A stretch of DNA of 44,787 nucleotides from Mycobacterium sp. GA-2829 (GCF_001499965.1 NZ_LQIT01000043.1:1-44787); one strand, 5' to 3'. Positions 15,919 through 25,262 are shown, counted from the first letter of the stretch. The notes: generated by a model not told the origin, from the letters alone. Numbers and translations: made by a program.

Positions 15919-17118
15919 CTAGCCGAGGTCCCAGACGTCGAGTCGCGTCCCGGCAGGCAGCTCGGTGACGTCCTCGGCGATCTCGAGGAGACAGTTCGCC
16001 GACGCCAGCCAGCGCAGGTGATGCGAGGCCGGCGGGCCGTAGCTCATCACCTCGTCGGTGGTCGCGTCGAACACCCCGCGGCGGAACTGGCGCTTACCGC
16101 GCGGCGAGGTGAGGTTCTCGGTGAGCACGGCGCTGCGGCGCGGCCGCTGCGGTGTCGGGACACCCATCGCGGCGCGCAGCGGCGCCCGCAGGAACACCTC
16201 GAACGAGACCAGCGCGCTGACCGGGTTCCCGGGCAGCGTGACCACCGGCGTCCCGCCCACGCGCCCCGCGCCCTGCGGCATGCCGGGTTGCATGGCGACC
16301 TTGGCGAATTCGACCTCACCGGAGCCGCCGAGGGTGTCCTTGACGACCTCGTACGCACCGGCGCTCACCCCGCCGGTGGTGATGATCAGATCGGCCGTCC
16401 CGGCGTGTCGGTCCAGCGCCGCCCGGAACAGGCCGACGTCGTCCCCGCACATCGGGGAGGCGACGACCTCACCGCCGGCCTCGCGCACCGCGGCGGCCAG
16501 CATCACGGCGTTGGACTCGTAGATCTGCCCGGGCTGCAGCGGCGTGCCGGGGGCGACGAGTTCGGTGCCCGTCGACATGACCAGCACCCGCAGCCGGGGC
16601 ACCACCGAGAGCTCACCGAGTCCGAGCGCGGCCGCCAGACCCAGCGCCGCCGGGGTCAGCGTGACGCCCGCGCGCAGCACCGTGGTGCCCGCGGTGACGT
16701 CCTCCCCGGCGGTCCGGACATGTTGGCCGGGCCGTACGGCGGCGCGGATCTCGACGGTGTCGATGGCCGCGTTCGTCGCCTCCACCGGGACGACGGCGGT
16801 CGCGCCGCGGGGCAGCGGTGCGCCGGTCATGATGCGGTGCGCCGTCCCCGGGTGCAGCACCAGCGGATCGGTGCGCCCGGCGGGGATGTCCTCGGCGACC
16901 GGCAGCAGCACCGGCCGGTCGGCGGTCGCGTCCGCGACGTCCTCGGCGACGACGGCGTAGCCGTCCATCGCGGAGTTGTCGAAACCCGGCAGCGACAGCG
17001 GCGCGACGATGTCCTCGGCCAACGTCAGCCCGAGGGTGTCGGCGATCGGCAGCCGGACGGCCGGGCGGCGTTCGATCAGCCCGGCGACCACCCGCTGGTG
17101 CTCTTCGACGGTCCGCAT
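15919..17118 (-). CDS. moeA: Molybdopterin molybdenumtransferase MoeA
   Basis: A 399-residue enzyme that inserts molybdate into adenylylated molybdopterin. Motifs are 'GFDNSAMDGYAV' (about residues 46-57), 'IITTGGVSAGAYEVVKDTL' in the MoCF-biosynthesis domain and 'VTLPGNPVSALVSFEVFL'. In the second motif the usual GGVSVGxxD is GGVSAGAYE, so the final acidic residue is Glu. ATG at 17118 follows the SDR stop by two bases. Its position matches moeA2 (Rv0438c) in M. tuberculosis. Confidence 0.93.
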   Translation of the reverse strand: MRTVEEHQRVVAGLIERRPAVRLPIADTLGLTLAEDIVAPLSLPGFDNSAMDGYAVVAEDVADATADRPVLLPVAEDIPAGRTDPLVLHPGTAHRIMTGAPLPRGATAVVPVEATNAAIDTVEIRAAVRPGQHVRTAGEDVTAGTTVLRAGVTLTPAALGLAAALGLGELSVVPRLRVLVMSTGTELVAPGTPLQPGQIYESNAVMLAAAVREAGGEVVASPMCGDDVGLFRAALDRHAGTADLIITTGGVSAGAYEVVKDTLGGSGEVEFAKVAMQPGMPQGAGRVGGTPVVTLPGNPVSALVSFEVFLRAPLRAAMGVPTPQRPRRSAVLTENLTSPRGKRQFRRGVFDATTDEVMSYGPPASHHLRWLASANCLLEIAEDVTELPAGTRLDVWDLG

Positions 17119-17120
17119 CG

Positions 17121-18032
17121 CTACACCGGGAACGTGACGCCGGTGAGTTCCTCGGACACCGTCCAGAGCCGGCGCGCGACGGCCTCGTCGCGCGAACGGC
17201 CGGACGAGCCCACGAGTTTGGGGTGCCCGCGCTGTTCGCCGACGCCGCTGGGGCCGTAGTACTGGCCGCCGCGCACCGCCGGATCGGTCGCCGCGCGCAG
17301 CGTCGGCAGCGCCCCCATCTCGGGCGACTGCGAGATCAGCCCCCACACCAGTTCGATGGGCATCCGCGCCACCGGCCACAGATTGCGGGTCAGCTCCGTA
17401 CTCGAGGTGCCGGGATGGGCGGCGACGGCGATGGTGGGCGCACCCTTGGCCGTGAGCCTGCGGTCGAGTTCATAGGTGAACAGCAGGTTGGCGAGTTTGG
17501 CCTGGCCGTAGGCGTTGGTCCGGCTGTAGCCGCGTTCGGACTGCAGATCGTCGAAGTTGATCCGCCCCATCTTGTGGGCGTTGCTGCTGATCGTCACCAC
17601 CCGCGAACCCTCGACCGGCAGCAGGTTGTCGAGCAGCTGTCCGGTCAGCGCGAAGTGGCCGAGGTGGTTGGTGCCCAGCTGCAGTTCGAAACCGTCCTTG
17701 GTGACGCCCTTGGGGGTCATCATCACCCCGGCGTTGTTGATGAGCAGGTCGATGCGCGGATAGTCGGCGCGCAGCTCGTCGGATGCCGCGCGGATGCTGT
17801 CCAGCGACGTCAGGTCGAGTTCGCGGACCGTCACGTCGGCGTGCGGCGTTGCGGCCCGGATGCGTTCGGCCGCCGCACGGCCCTTGTCGGTGTTGCGCAC
17901 CGCGAGCACCACGTGGGCGCCCTTGCCCGCCAGTACCGCGGCCGCCTCGTAGCCGATCCCGGTGTTGGCGCCGGTAATGACCGCGACACGGCCCTCCTGG
18001 TCGGGAACGTCGGTCGCAGTCCATGTGGTCAT
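17121..18032 (-). CDS. Short-chain dehydrogenase/reductase (Rv0439c-like)
   Basis: A 303-residue SDR of the retinol-dehydrogenase-like, WW-oxidoreductase-like group. The cofactor loop is 'VITGANTGIGYEAAAVLA' (TGxxxGIG). 'LLINNAGVM' is the NNAG motif, Ser is in 'VVTISSNAHK' and the catalytic YxxxK is in 'NAYGQAKLANLLF'. Arg in 'LAVRNTDKGRAA' suggests NADP preference. It starts the operon SDR-moeA-psd-pssA-AAA. A TAGGGT hexamer 7 bases before the ATG suggests leaderless transcription. A close paralogue lies at 28504-29406. Confidence 0.92.
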   Translation of the reverse strand: MTTWTATDVPDQEGRVAVITGANTGIGYEAAAVLAGKGAHVVLAVRNTDKGRAAAERIRAATPHADVTVRELDLTSLDSIRAASDELRADYPRIDLLINNAGVMMTPKGVTKDGFELQLGTNHLGHFALTGQLLDNLLPVEGSRVVTISSNAHKMGRINFDDLQSERGYSRTNAYGQAKLANLLFTYELDRRLTAKGAPTIAVAAHPGTSSTELTRNLWPVARMPIELVWGLISQSPEMGALPTLRAATDPAVRGGQYYGPSGVGEQRGHPKLVGSSGRSRDEAVARRLWTVSEELTGVTFPV

Positions 18033-18039
18033 GGGAGAA

Positions 18040-18045
18040 ACCCTA
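18040..18045 (-). promoter_or_regulatory. -10 hexamer for a leaderless SDR-moeA-psd-pssA operon
   Basis: TAGGGT on the minus strand, with 7 bases to the ATG at 18032. In mycobacteria this spacing places the transcription start at or next to the start codon. The whole divergent gap to the PH-domain gene is only 36 bases. Confidence 0.5.
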
Positions 18046-18068
18046 CCGAGATGGGCCATGCTCGAAGC

Positions 18069-18560
18069 ATGGACAGTGTCATCCTGACCGATCCGCCCAA
18101 CCGTCCGAGCGCGAAGGCGCCCCTGCTGTGGGCGGTTTCGGCAGCGGTGCCCTGGCTGGTGGCCGCGGTGGCGCAGATCGCGTGGTGGGCCGTCGATCCG
18201 CGGCCGGGGTGGGCGCACGCCGCCGCGGCGGTGGCCACGGTGGCCGGCCTCGCGCTGTTCGTCGGCGTCGTCCCGGTGTGGCGGTATCGGGTGCACCGCT
18301 GGGCGATCGACATGCAGGCGGTCTACACCCGCACCGGATGGCTGGTGCAGGAACGCCGGATCGCGCCGATCTCCCGGGTGCAGACCGTCGACACGCTGCA
18401 TGGGCCGCTGGACCGGCTGTTCGGTCTGGCCACCGTGACGGTGACGACGGCGTCGTCGGCGGGTGCGGTGCGGATCGTCGCCCTTGACGCCGCGGTGGCC
18501 GAACAGGTGGTGGCGCAGCTGACCGATATCGCGGCGCTCGGCGAACAGGATGCGACGTGA
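18069..18560 (+). CDS. PH-domain membrane protein (YdbS-like)
   Basis: A 163-residue protein. Two transmembrane helices (about residues 20-40 and 50-75) are followed by a bacterial PH domain, bPH2 ('WAIDMQAVYTRTGWLVQERR', 'ISRVQTVDTLHGPLDRLFGL'). ATG at 18069 fits the divergent layout. It overlaps the next gene by four bases (GTGA). YdbS/YdbT-type pairs are membrane proteins of uncertain role; in Bacillus they influence resistance to antimicrobial peptides made by competitors. Confidence 0.85.
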   Translation: MDSVILTDPPNRPSAKAPLLWAVSAAVPWLVAAVAQIAWWAVDPRPGWAHAAAAVATVAGLALFVGVVPVWRYRVHRWAIDMQAVYTRTGWLVQERRIAPISRVQTVDTLHGPLDRLFGLATVTVTTASSAGAVRIVALDAAVAEQVVAQLTDIAALGEQDAT

Positions 18561-20011
18561 CCGCACCGGATATGCAGTGGCAGCGGCTGAGTCCGCGCAT
18601 GCTGCTGGTCCACCCGGTGCACGAGGTGCTGCGGCAGGTGCCCGTGCTCATCGGGTCGGTGGTGGTGGGTTCGGCGACGGGCAACCCGCTGTGGGCGGTC
18701 GCCGCGCTGGTCGCCACGGTCGCACTGGGGGTCGCGCGCTGGTTCACCACCACCTACCGCATCGATGCCGAGGAGGTGCAGCTGCGTGCGGGGGTCCTGC
18801 AGCGCCGCGTGCTGTCGTTGCCGCGCAACAGGATTCGTTCGGTGTCGACCGAGGCGCGGCTGCTGCACCGGATGCTCGGGCTGACCGTGGTGCGGGTGAG
18901 CACGGGTCAGGCGGCGCAGGGGGACACCGCGTTCGCGCTCGACGCCGTACCGGCCGAACAGGTGCCGCGGCTGCGGGCGGAGTTGTTGTCGGGCATGCCG
19001 AACGCCGTGGCGGAGCAGGCAGCGCGGGGGCGGGTGCTGGCGCGGTGGCAGCCGGCGTGGCTGCGGTACAGCCCGCTGAGCTTCACCGGGCTGGCGATGA
19101 TCGTGGCGGCGGCGGGTCTGCTGTACCAGGCGGGGGCCGGTGCGCTGCTGCGGAATTCGGAGCTGTCCTCGGGCGGCCGTGAGGTGGCCGAGCGGTTCGG
19201 GGTGACCGCCGTCCTCGCCGTGACCGCGCTCGGCGTGCTGATCGCGTCGGTGGTGCTGTCGGTGCTGCGGTCGCTGCTGACCTACGGCAACCTCCTGTTG
19301 GCCAGGGACGCGGACGTCCTGCACCTCGAGTACGGTTTGCTCCGGCGGCAGGAACACACCTACGACATGCGCCGGTTGCGCGGCGGCACTCTGCGGGAAC
19401 CGCTGCTCGTACGCGCCTTCGGCGGGGCGCGACTCGATGCGGTGATGACCGGGGTGGGCGGTGCGGGCGAGGCGTCGCTGCTGTTGCCGCCGTGCCCGGC
19501 GCCGACGGTGCGGGCTGTGCTGCGCGACCTGATCGGCCGCGACGCCGAGGTCAGCGGACCGCTGCGCACGCACGGCCCCGCCGCGGCCCGGAGGCGGTGG
19601 ACCAGGGCGCTGGCCGTACCCGCGGTGGCGGCCGTCGCGCTGGTGGTGGCGTCGGTCATGGCGGCGGCGCCGGTCTGGCTGTGGGCGGTGTGGGTGGTGC
19701 TGACCGTGTGCTGTGCGCTGCTGGCGGCCGACCGGGTGCGCTCGCTCGGGCACCGGGCGGGCGACGGCTGGCTGGTCGCCGGTGCGGGCAGCCTCGAACG
19801 GCGCCGGGACTGCATCGCCGGGCCCGGGATCATCGGATGGACCGTGCGGCAGACGTTCTTCCAGCGGCGCGCAGGGGTGGCGACGCTGATCGCCGCCACC
19901 GCCGCGGGCACCAAGGCCTACCGGGTCATCGACGTCCCCGCCGACGTGGCGTGGTCGGTTGCCGCCGCGGCGTCCCCGTGGGTGGCCGAACTGCCGTGGG
20001 CGCGGCGTTAG
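18557..20011 (+). CDS. PH-domain membrane protein (YdbT-like)
   Basis: A 484-residue partner of the preceding gene. It has paired transmembrane helices followed by bPH2 domains. The first is 'TTYRIDAEEVQLRAGVLQRR' with 'LPRNRIRSVSTEARLLHRML' at about residues 70-115. A second membrane pair and PH-like module follow near 215-290 ('LHLEYGLLRRQEHTYDMRRL'). A third membrane pair near 350-390 precedes a last PH-like module. The GTG at 18557 overlaps the YdbS-like stop. This arrangement is the usual YdbS-YdbT two-gene operon. Confidence 0.87.
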   Translation: MTAPDMQWQRLSPRMLLVHPVHEVLRQVPVLIGSVVVGSATGNPLWAVAALVATVALGVARWFTTTYRIDAEEVQLRAGVLQRRVLSLPRNRIRSVSTEARLLHRMLGLTVVRVSTGQAAQGDTAFALDAVPAEQVPRLRAELLSGMPNAVAEQAARGRVLARWQPAWLRYSPLSFTGLAMIVAAAGLLYQAGAGALLRNSELSSGGREVAERFGVTAVLAVTALGVLIASVVLSVLRSLLTYGNLLLARDADVLHLEYGLLRRQEHTYDMRRLRGGTLREPLLVRAFGGARLDAVMTGVGGAGEASLLLPPCPAPTVRAVLRDLIGRDAEVSGPLRTHGPAAARRRWTRALAVPAVAAVALVVASVMAAAPVWLWAVWVVLTVCCALLAADRVRSLGHRAGDGWLVAGAGSLERRRDCIAGPGIIGWTVRQTFFQRRAGVATLIAATAAGTKAYRVIDVPADVAWSVAAAASPWVAELPWARR

Positions 20012-20044
20012 CCGGGTCCGAGTTGCGCGTCGTACCCGGCGGTT

Positions 20045-20050
20045 TACTGT
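20045..20050 (+). promoter_or_regulatory. -10 hexamer for a leaderless HAD gene
   Basis: TACTGT, six bases before ATG 20057, within the 45-base gap after the PH-domain operon. The spacing indicates a transcript starting at the start codon. Confidence 0.45.
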
Positions 20051-20056
20051 CGGCGC

Positions 20057-20872
20057 ATGGCAATCGGTGCAGTCCTGTTCGACATCGATGGTGTGCTGGT
20101 GACGTCGTGGCGCCCCATCGACGGCGCCGCCGAGACGTTGCGGGTGCTCGCCGACCACCAGGTCGCCCGGTCGTATCTGACCAACACCACCACCAAGACC
20201 CGCACGCAGATCGCGGACCTGCTCACCGACGCCGGAATGGACGTCACCGCCGACGAGGTGATCACCGCGGCGGTGCTGACCGCCGAATACGTCCGCGACC
20301 GATACCCCGGCGCCCGCTGCTTCCTCGTCAACAGCGGCCGCATCGGCGAGGACATGACCGGGGTCGACCTGGTGTACTCCGGCGAGTACGGCCCGGACCA
20401 CATTCCCGAGACCCCGGACGTCGTACTGCTCGGCGGCGCGGGCCGCGAATACGACCACCTCACCCTCAGTTGGGTCTACGACTGGATGGCCCGGGGTGTT
20501 CCGGTGGTCGCGATGCACCGCAGCACGTCGTGGACCACCGACCACGGTCTGCGGATCGACACCGGCATGTACCTGATCGGGATGGAGGAGACCTCGGGCC
20601 GCAAGGCGACCGCGGTCGGCAAACCCGCACCCGAGGGGTTCCTGGCCGCCGCGGGCCGCCTCGGCGTCGACCCTGACGAGATGTACATGGTCGGTGACGA
20701 TTTGAACAACGACGTGCTGGCCGGTCAGGTGGTCGGGATGACCGGCGTGCTGGTGCGCACCGGGAAGTTCCGGCAGGACACCCTGGACCGTTGGGCCGCA
20801 GACGAATTCGCGATGCAGCCGAACCACGTCATCGATTCCGTCGCCGATTTGCCGAATCTGCTCGGGTTGTAG
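20057..20872 (+). CDS. HAD-superfamily subclass IIA phosphatase (NagD/LHPP-like)
   Basis: A 271-residue soluble hydrolase. Motif I is 'VLFDIDGVLVTSW' with nucleophile Asp9 and acid Asp11. Motif II is 'SYLTNTTTKTR', motif III the lysine in 'AVGKPAPEGF', and motif IV 'MVGDDLNNDVLAG'. The large cap between motifs II and III marks subclass IIA (NagD, phosphoglycolate phosphatase, LHPP). The exact phosphate ester cannot be told. Confidence 0.88.
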   Translation: MAIGAVLFDIDGVLVTSWRPIDGAAETLRVLADHQVARSYLTNTTTKTRTQIADLLTDAGMDVTADEVITAAVLTAEYVRDRYPGARCFLVNSGRIGEDMTGVDLVYSGEYGPDHIPETPDVVLLGGAGREYDHLTLSWVYDWMARGVPVVAMHRSTSWTTDHGLRIDTGMYLIGMEETSGRKATAVGKPAPEGFLAAAGRLGVDPDEMYMVGDDLNNDVLAGQVVGMTGVLVRTGKFRQDTLDRWAADEFAMQPNHVIDSVADLPNLLGL

Positions 20873-20904
20873 CGCCCGCGACCATTCCGGCTGCGCGAGA
20901 GGAT

Positions 20905-20922
20905 CTCAACCGTTCGGTTGAG
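20905..20922. promoter_or_regulatory. Inverted repeat upstream of the FAD monooxygenase gene
   Basis: CTCAACCG, two T, CGGTTGAG: perfect 8-base arms with a 2-base centre, 61 bases before the ATG. A second smaller inverted repeat, GGGTTGAACCC, is at 20947-20957. Either may be an operator for the monooxygenase gene; the first could also end the HAD transcript. Confidence 0.45.
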
Positions 20923-20983
20923 GCGCGGAACCCTTTGCTGATGGTTGGGTTGAACCCTGACGCCGATCAGGGAGGAGCGATCG

Positions 20984-22366
20984 ATGCCGAGAATCGGTCA
21001 GCATGCGGTGGTCTGCGGGGCGAGTATGGCCGGTCTGCTGGCGGCCCGCGTTCTCACCGACCATTACGACAGGGTCACCGTCATCGAACGCGACACCCTG
21101 GTCGACGAACCGGTGGCCCGTCGCGGTGTGCCGCAGGGCTGCCAGCCGCACGCCCTGCTCGCCCGCTGCGCCGTGATCCTCGATGACCTCTTCCCGGGCT
21201 TCCTCGACGAACTGGTCGCCGAGGGCGCACACCGCTGGGATGACGGGGACATGTCGCGGTTCGACATCAGCTTCGGCGGCCATAACCTCCTGCGCACCGG
21301 CAGGATGCCCGAACCCGAAAGCCTCGTTCAGCACTATTCGAGCCGGCCGCTGCTCGAACACCTCGTGCGGCGCCGGGTGCGTGCGCTTCCCGAGGTGACG
21401 ATCCTGGACGGCCGCCACGTCGACACCTTGATGACGGAGGGGTCGCGGGTCACCGGCGTGGTGGTCAGCGGAAAAGAGGATGCCTCAACGCAACTCGCGG
21501 CCGATCTGGTCGTCGACGCGTCGGGACGCGGCTCGCGCACACCTGCCTTCCTCGCCGAACTGGGCTACGGACGACCGGAGGTCGAGGAGCTGACGATCAG
21601 AGTCGCGTACGCGAGCATGCCGGTGCGTCTCCCGCAGGAGGGGTTGCGGGAGAACATGATCGTTCGGATGTTCGAACCCGGACGGCCGCGGGGATTCGTC
21701 ATGTTCCGCTGTGAGGGGGACGTCTGGTTGATCGCCGCTGGAACCCTGGGGGCGATCCGGCCACCGACCACAGCTGCCGAACTGCTCGACTTCGGCGAGG
21801 GTATCGCTCCCGCCTATGCGCTCGCCGCCGCCAGGGCGGCCGAACCGCTGGGCCCGGTGGCGGTGCACCAGTATCCGAGTAACCGCTGGCGGCGCTACGA
21901 CAAGATGAAGCGGATGCCCGACGGATTCGTGGTGGTCGGGGACGCGGCGTGCAGTTTCAATCCGATCTACGGGCAGGGCATGACGATCGCGGCGATCGAG
22001 GCGACGGTGCTCGGAGACTGCCTGCGCTCAGGCGACGCCGATCTGCCGCACCGCTTCCACCGCACCGCGGCCAAATCGATCCGGGTGGCGTGGCAGACGG
22101 CGGTCGGCAGCGACCTCGCGCTGCCCGAGGTGCCGGGGCGGCAGTCGTTGTCGATGCGGATGACGAATCTCTACACCGACCGCGTGCTGCGGGCCGCCGA
22201 GGTCGACGCCCTGGTGACCCGCGACTTCCTCCGAGTGGTGGGGATGCTCGCCCCGCCCGCACAGTTGATGCACCCGGCGTTCGTGGCGCGGGTGATCCGC
22301 GGTCAGCGCCGCCGGGCGGCCACGGGTGCGGCCGCTGAAGCGGCACTCACGGCAACAGGGCGGTGA
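20984..22366 (+). CDS. FAD-dependent monooxygenase/oxidoreductase
   Basis: A 460-residue flavoprotein of the PF01494-like aromatic hydroxylase/epoxidase group. The dinucleotide fold is 'VVCGASMAGLLAARVLTDHY', a GxSMAG variant of GxGxxG. It is followed by 'VTVIERD', then 'DLVVDASGRGSRTPAFL' (DG-like region) and 'GFVVVGDAACSFNPIYGQGM' (the GD motif that binds FAD ribityl). The substrate is unknown. A strong GGGAGGAG precedes the ATG at 20984. It converges with the LuxR gene with a 20-base overlap, and the pair may form a regulator/target unit. Confidence 0.87.
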   Translation: MPRIGQHAVVCGASMAGLLAARVLTDHYDRVTVIERDTLVDEPVARRGVPQGCQPHALLARCAVILDDLFPGFLDELVAEGAHRWDDGDMSRFDISFGGHNLLRTGRMPEPESLVQHYSSRPLLEHLVRRRVRALPEVTILDGRHVDTLMTEGSRVTGVVVSGKEDASTQLAADLVVDASGRGSRTPAFLAELGYGRPEVEELTIRVAYASMPVRLPQEGLRENMIVRMFEPGRPRGFVMFRCEGDVWLIAAGTLGAIRPPTTAAELLDFGEGIAPAYALAAARAAEPLGPVAVHQYPSNRWRRYDKMKRMPDGFVVVGDAACSFNPIYGQGMTIAAIEATVLGDCLRSGDADLPHRFHRTAAKSIRVAWQTAVGSDLALPEVPGRQSLSMRMTNLYTDRVLRAAEVDALVTRDFLRVVGMLAPPAQLMHPAFVARVIRGQRRRAATGAAAEAALTATGR

Positions 22367-23447
22367 GAAGGCGGACCAGTTCGGCCTGCCGGTGGGTGTC
22401 GGTCTTGTCGAAGACGTGCTGCAGGTGGGTCTTCACGGTGGCGACCGACACCGACAGTTCCTCGGAGATCGGTGCCAGCCCCTGACCGTTGGCCACCCGC
22501 AACGCGACGTCGGCCTCGCCGTTGGTGAGCCCGAACAGGTTGCGCAGCATGGCCTTCGGTGGCTGTGGTCGGTTGTCCGGGTCGACGACCACGAGCAGCG
22601 CCCTTGGCTCACCTTCGCCGTGGTGGTCCCGGTTCGGAAACGGGAATGCGTGCGCGACGTACGCGCGCCCGCCTGAGGGCCGTGGGCACAGCACCGAGGT
22701 GCCGCTGCGCGCGCCCGTTTCGTTGTGCCCGAGCGCATCGGCCACCGCGCGCTGCAGCGCACAGTCCACATCGGGCCGCAACGCGCACAGCTTGCCGCCG
22801 CGCACCTTGAGCCCGTCGGCCTGGTGCAGCAGCCCGTCGCCGGCCAGATTGCAGTGCAGCACAATGCTGTTCGCGCCCACCACGAGCACGGCCTGACGCA
22901 TGCTGTCGATGGCCCCGGCGAGATCGGCGGCGTCGCGCTTGAGGTCTTCGAGGTGTTTCTCGGTGCGCAGGGCGTGTTGGAAGTGGGGGATGAGGGCCGC
23001 GGTGAGTTCCGCGCGTTCGGTGGTGACGAACGGTTCGTCGCGGCGCGGATCGGCGAGGATGAAGCACGCCGGGTGGTCGCTGGCGGTCAACCGGACGAAC
23101 AGACCGTCGTCCATGTGGTTTGGGGCGACCCAGTCGTTGTTGAACTCGGACTTCGGGTCGATGTCGATGAGTTGACGACCTCCGTGGATGTGCCCGACCG
23201 GACCGCGTTCGACGGCTTCGAGCACATAGTCGATCTGGTGGTAGTACTCGCGATAGGTGCGGTGGGCGTCCGGCGGCAAGCTGGCCCTTTCGGCGGAGCG
23301 CCCGACATCCTCGGCGATCAGCATGGCTCCGGTGATCGCGTTGAGGGAGTGCCGCACCTCGTCCATCGCGTTCACCCACTGCGCCGGGGTGACCGCCGCG
23401 TCGTGGATCGCGGTGACTAGGCGGGAGAACTCGCCGAGCGTGACCAT
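22347..23447 (-). CDS. LuxR-family transcriptional regulator
   Basis: A 366-residue regulator. The C-terminal helix-turn-helix at about residues 300-360 ('LTNGEADVALRVANGQGLAP', 'SVSVATVKTHLQHVFDKTDT') is typical of the GerE/LuxR domain. The N-terminal about 290 residues form a sensor part with PAS-like stretches ('QAVLVVGANSIVLHCNLAGD') and no receiver aspartate pattern, so it is not a response regulator. This architecture is common in mycobacteria. The ligand is unknown. Confidence 0.87.
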   Translation of the reverse strand: MVTLGEFSRLVTAIHDAAVTPAQWVNAMDEVRHSLNAITGAMLIAEDVGRSAERASLPPDAHRTYREYYHQIDYVLEAVERGPVGHIHGGRQLIDIDPKSEFNNDWVAPNHMDDGLFVRLTASDHPACFILADPRRDEPFVTTERAELTAALIPHFQHALRTEKHLEDLKRDAADLAGAIDSMRQAVLVVGANSIVLHCNLAGDGLLHQADGLKVRGGKLCALRPDVDCALQRAVADALGHNETGARSGTSVLCPRPSGGRAYVAHAFPFPNRDHHGEGEPRALLVVVDPDNRPQPPKAMLRNLFGLTNGEADVALRVANGQGLAPISEELSVSVATVKTHLQHVFDKTDTHRQAELVRLLTALLP

Positions 23448-23560
23448 CGCCGGTACCCCGTGCGGACAACGAACAACATCGCGACCCCCGTCTGTGTGTA
23501 CACCGACTGTAATTCGCGAACCGCCCGGTCACAGCGCTCATGAAGCGCAGTGCTTACGTG

Positions 23561-23586
23561 ATCAAAAGGCGTGGGGCCCTCACGCC
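23561..23586 (-). terminator. Rho-independent terminator of the helicase gene
   Basis: On the minus strand GGCGTG pairs with CACGCC around a 7-base loop and is followed by TTTTG. The stop codon of the helicase lies inside the stem. The remaining gap to 23447 carries the LuxR gene leader. Confidence 0.65.
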
Positions 23587-25262
23587 TTGAGGGTGCGGAC
23601 CGCCTTGATGCGGGCCTGCAACTGATCCGACGTCGCTGCGGCCACCGGTGGGCCGCCACAGATGCGGCGTAATTCGTTGTGGATCCACCCGTGCGGTTTG
23701 TTGAGCCGGTGGTGGGCCAGCGAGACCAGCGTGTTGAGCTCCTGGCGCAGTTCGCGGAGCTGACCGTAGGGCGTCACCGGTGGCGGCTCACCGGATGCGG
23801 TGCGCCGGGTCAGCTGTTCTTCCTGCCTGCGCCGCAACAGATCCCGCATCTGTTCGGCGTCCAGGAGCCCGGGAATCCCGAGGTAGTCGGCCTCCTCGTC
23901 GCTGCCCGCGGGGGTGGCGGTGCCGAACGACGCCCCGTCGAAGATGACCTGGTCCAGTTCGGCGCTGGCGCCGAGGGATTCGAATCCGCGATCCTCCTCG
24001 GAGGGCTCGGTGCGGCGGCGTTCGACGAGTTCCTCGTCGCCCATGGACTCCCGATGGGGTTTGCCGAGCACATGGTCGCGCTGGGCCTCCATCTGGCTGG
24101 CGAGGTCGAGCAGCGTGGGCACCGAGGGGACGAAAATGCTGGCGGTCTCGCCGGGTCGCCGCGACCGCACGAAGCGGCCGATCGCCTGCGCGAAGAACAA
24201 CGGGGTCGAGGCGCTGGTGGCGTACACCCCGACCGCGAGACGCGGCACGTCGACGCCCTCGGACACCATTCGGACCGCGACCAGCCACGGACTGGTCCCG
24301 GCCGAGTACTCGGCGATCCGCGCCGAGGCGCCCGGATCGTCGGAGAGCACGACCGTCGGCTCCTCGCCGGTCATCTTCGTCAGCAGCTTCGCGTACGCCC
24401 GGGCGGCGGTCTGATCGGTGGCGATGATCATCGCCCCGGCGTCCGGGATACCGCCTTCGCGCAGCTGGCGCAGCCGGGTGTCGGCGGCCTTGAGCACCGC
24501 GGGAATCCACTCGCCGTTCGCGTCGAGCACGGTGCGCCACGCCCGGGCGGTCTGCTCGGCGTTCAGGGGTTCGCCCAGGCGGGCCGCGTGCTCCTCACCG
24601 GCGCTGCTGCGCCACCGCGCCTCACCCGAGTAGGCCAGGAAGATGACCGGGCGGACCACCCCGTCGGCCAGCGCGTCGGAGTAGCCGTAGGTGTGGTCGG
24701 CCTCCGAGCGCAGCAAACCCTCGGCGTCGGGCACGTAGGACACGAACGGGATCGGGCTGTCGTCGCTGCGGAACGGGGTGCCGGTCAACGACAGCCGGCG
24801 GGTGGCGTCGCTGAACGCCTCCCGCATCGCCTCACCCCACGACTTCGCGTCACCGCCGTGGTGGATCTCGTCGAAGATCACCAACGTCCTGCGGTTCTCC
24901 GTCCGCACCCGGTGCCGGGTCGGGTGACTGGCCACCTGCGCGTAGGTGATGGCCACCCCGTGGTAGTCCGACGACGTCTGGGAGTTCGAGTTGCTGAACT
25001 TCGGGTCGAGCGCGATGCCCAGGCGCGCGGCCGACTGCGCCCACTGGATCTTGAGGTGTTCGGTCGGCACCACGACGGTGACCTGCTCGACGGTCCCGTC
25101 GGCCAGTAGCTCGGCCGCGATGCGCAAGGCAAACGTGGTCTTACCTGCACCGGGGGTCGCGACGGCCAGGAAGTCGCGCGGCTTGGCGGCAAGATACCGC
25201 ACCAAAGCCCGACGCTGCCAGCCTCGCAAAGCCTGGGTGTCGGGCGCTGCATATGCCCGCAC
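23580..25262 (-). CDS. SF2 DNA helicase (XPB/RecG-like DEAD/DEAH family)
   Basis: A 560-residue superfamily 2 helicase. 'LRGWQRRALVRYL' is the Q-like motif. Walker A 'ATPGAGKT' lies at about residues 35-42, DEAH-type motif II 'FDEIHHGG' near 127, motif III 'SLTGTPFR', motif V 'VRMVSEGVDVPRL' and motif VI 'QAIGRFVRSRR'. The C-terminal about 150 residues are charged and helical. I chose the GTG at 25262 because GAGGAG lies six bases upstream. The longer open frame to 25487 would overlap the divergent UvrA-like gene and is not helicase-like. It probably acts in DNA repair alongside the UvrA-like gene (inference). Confidence 0.85.
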   Translation of the reverse strand: MRAYAAPDTQALRGWQRRALVRYLAAKPRDFLAVATPGAGKTTFALRIAAELLADGTVEQVTVVVPTEHLKIQWAQSAARLGIALDPKFSNSNSQTSSDYHGVAITYAQVASHPTRHRVRTENRRTLVIFDEIHHGGDAKSWGEAMREAFSDATRRLSLTGTPFRSDDSPIPFVSYVPDAEGLLRSEADHTYGYSDALADGVVRPVIFLAYSGEARWRSSAGEEHAARLGEPLNAEQTARAWRTVLDANGEWIPAVLKAADTRLRQLREGGIPDAGAMIIATDQTAARAYAKLLTKMTGEEPTVVLSDDPGASARIAEYSAGTSPWLVAVRMVSEGVDVPRLAVGVYATSASTPLFFAQAIGRFVRSRRPGETASIFVPSVPTLLDLASQMEAQRDHVLGKPHRESMGDEELVERRRTEPSEEDRGFESLGASAELDQVIFDGASFGTATPAGSDEEADYLGIPGLLDAEQMRDLLRRRQEEQLTRRTASGEPPPVTPYGQLRELRQELNTLVSLAHHRLNKPHGWIHNELRRICGGPPVAAATSDQLQARIKAVRTLKA

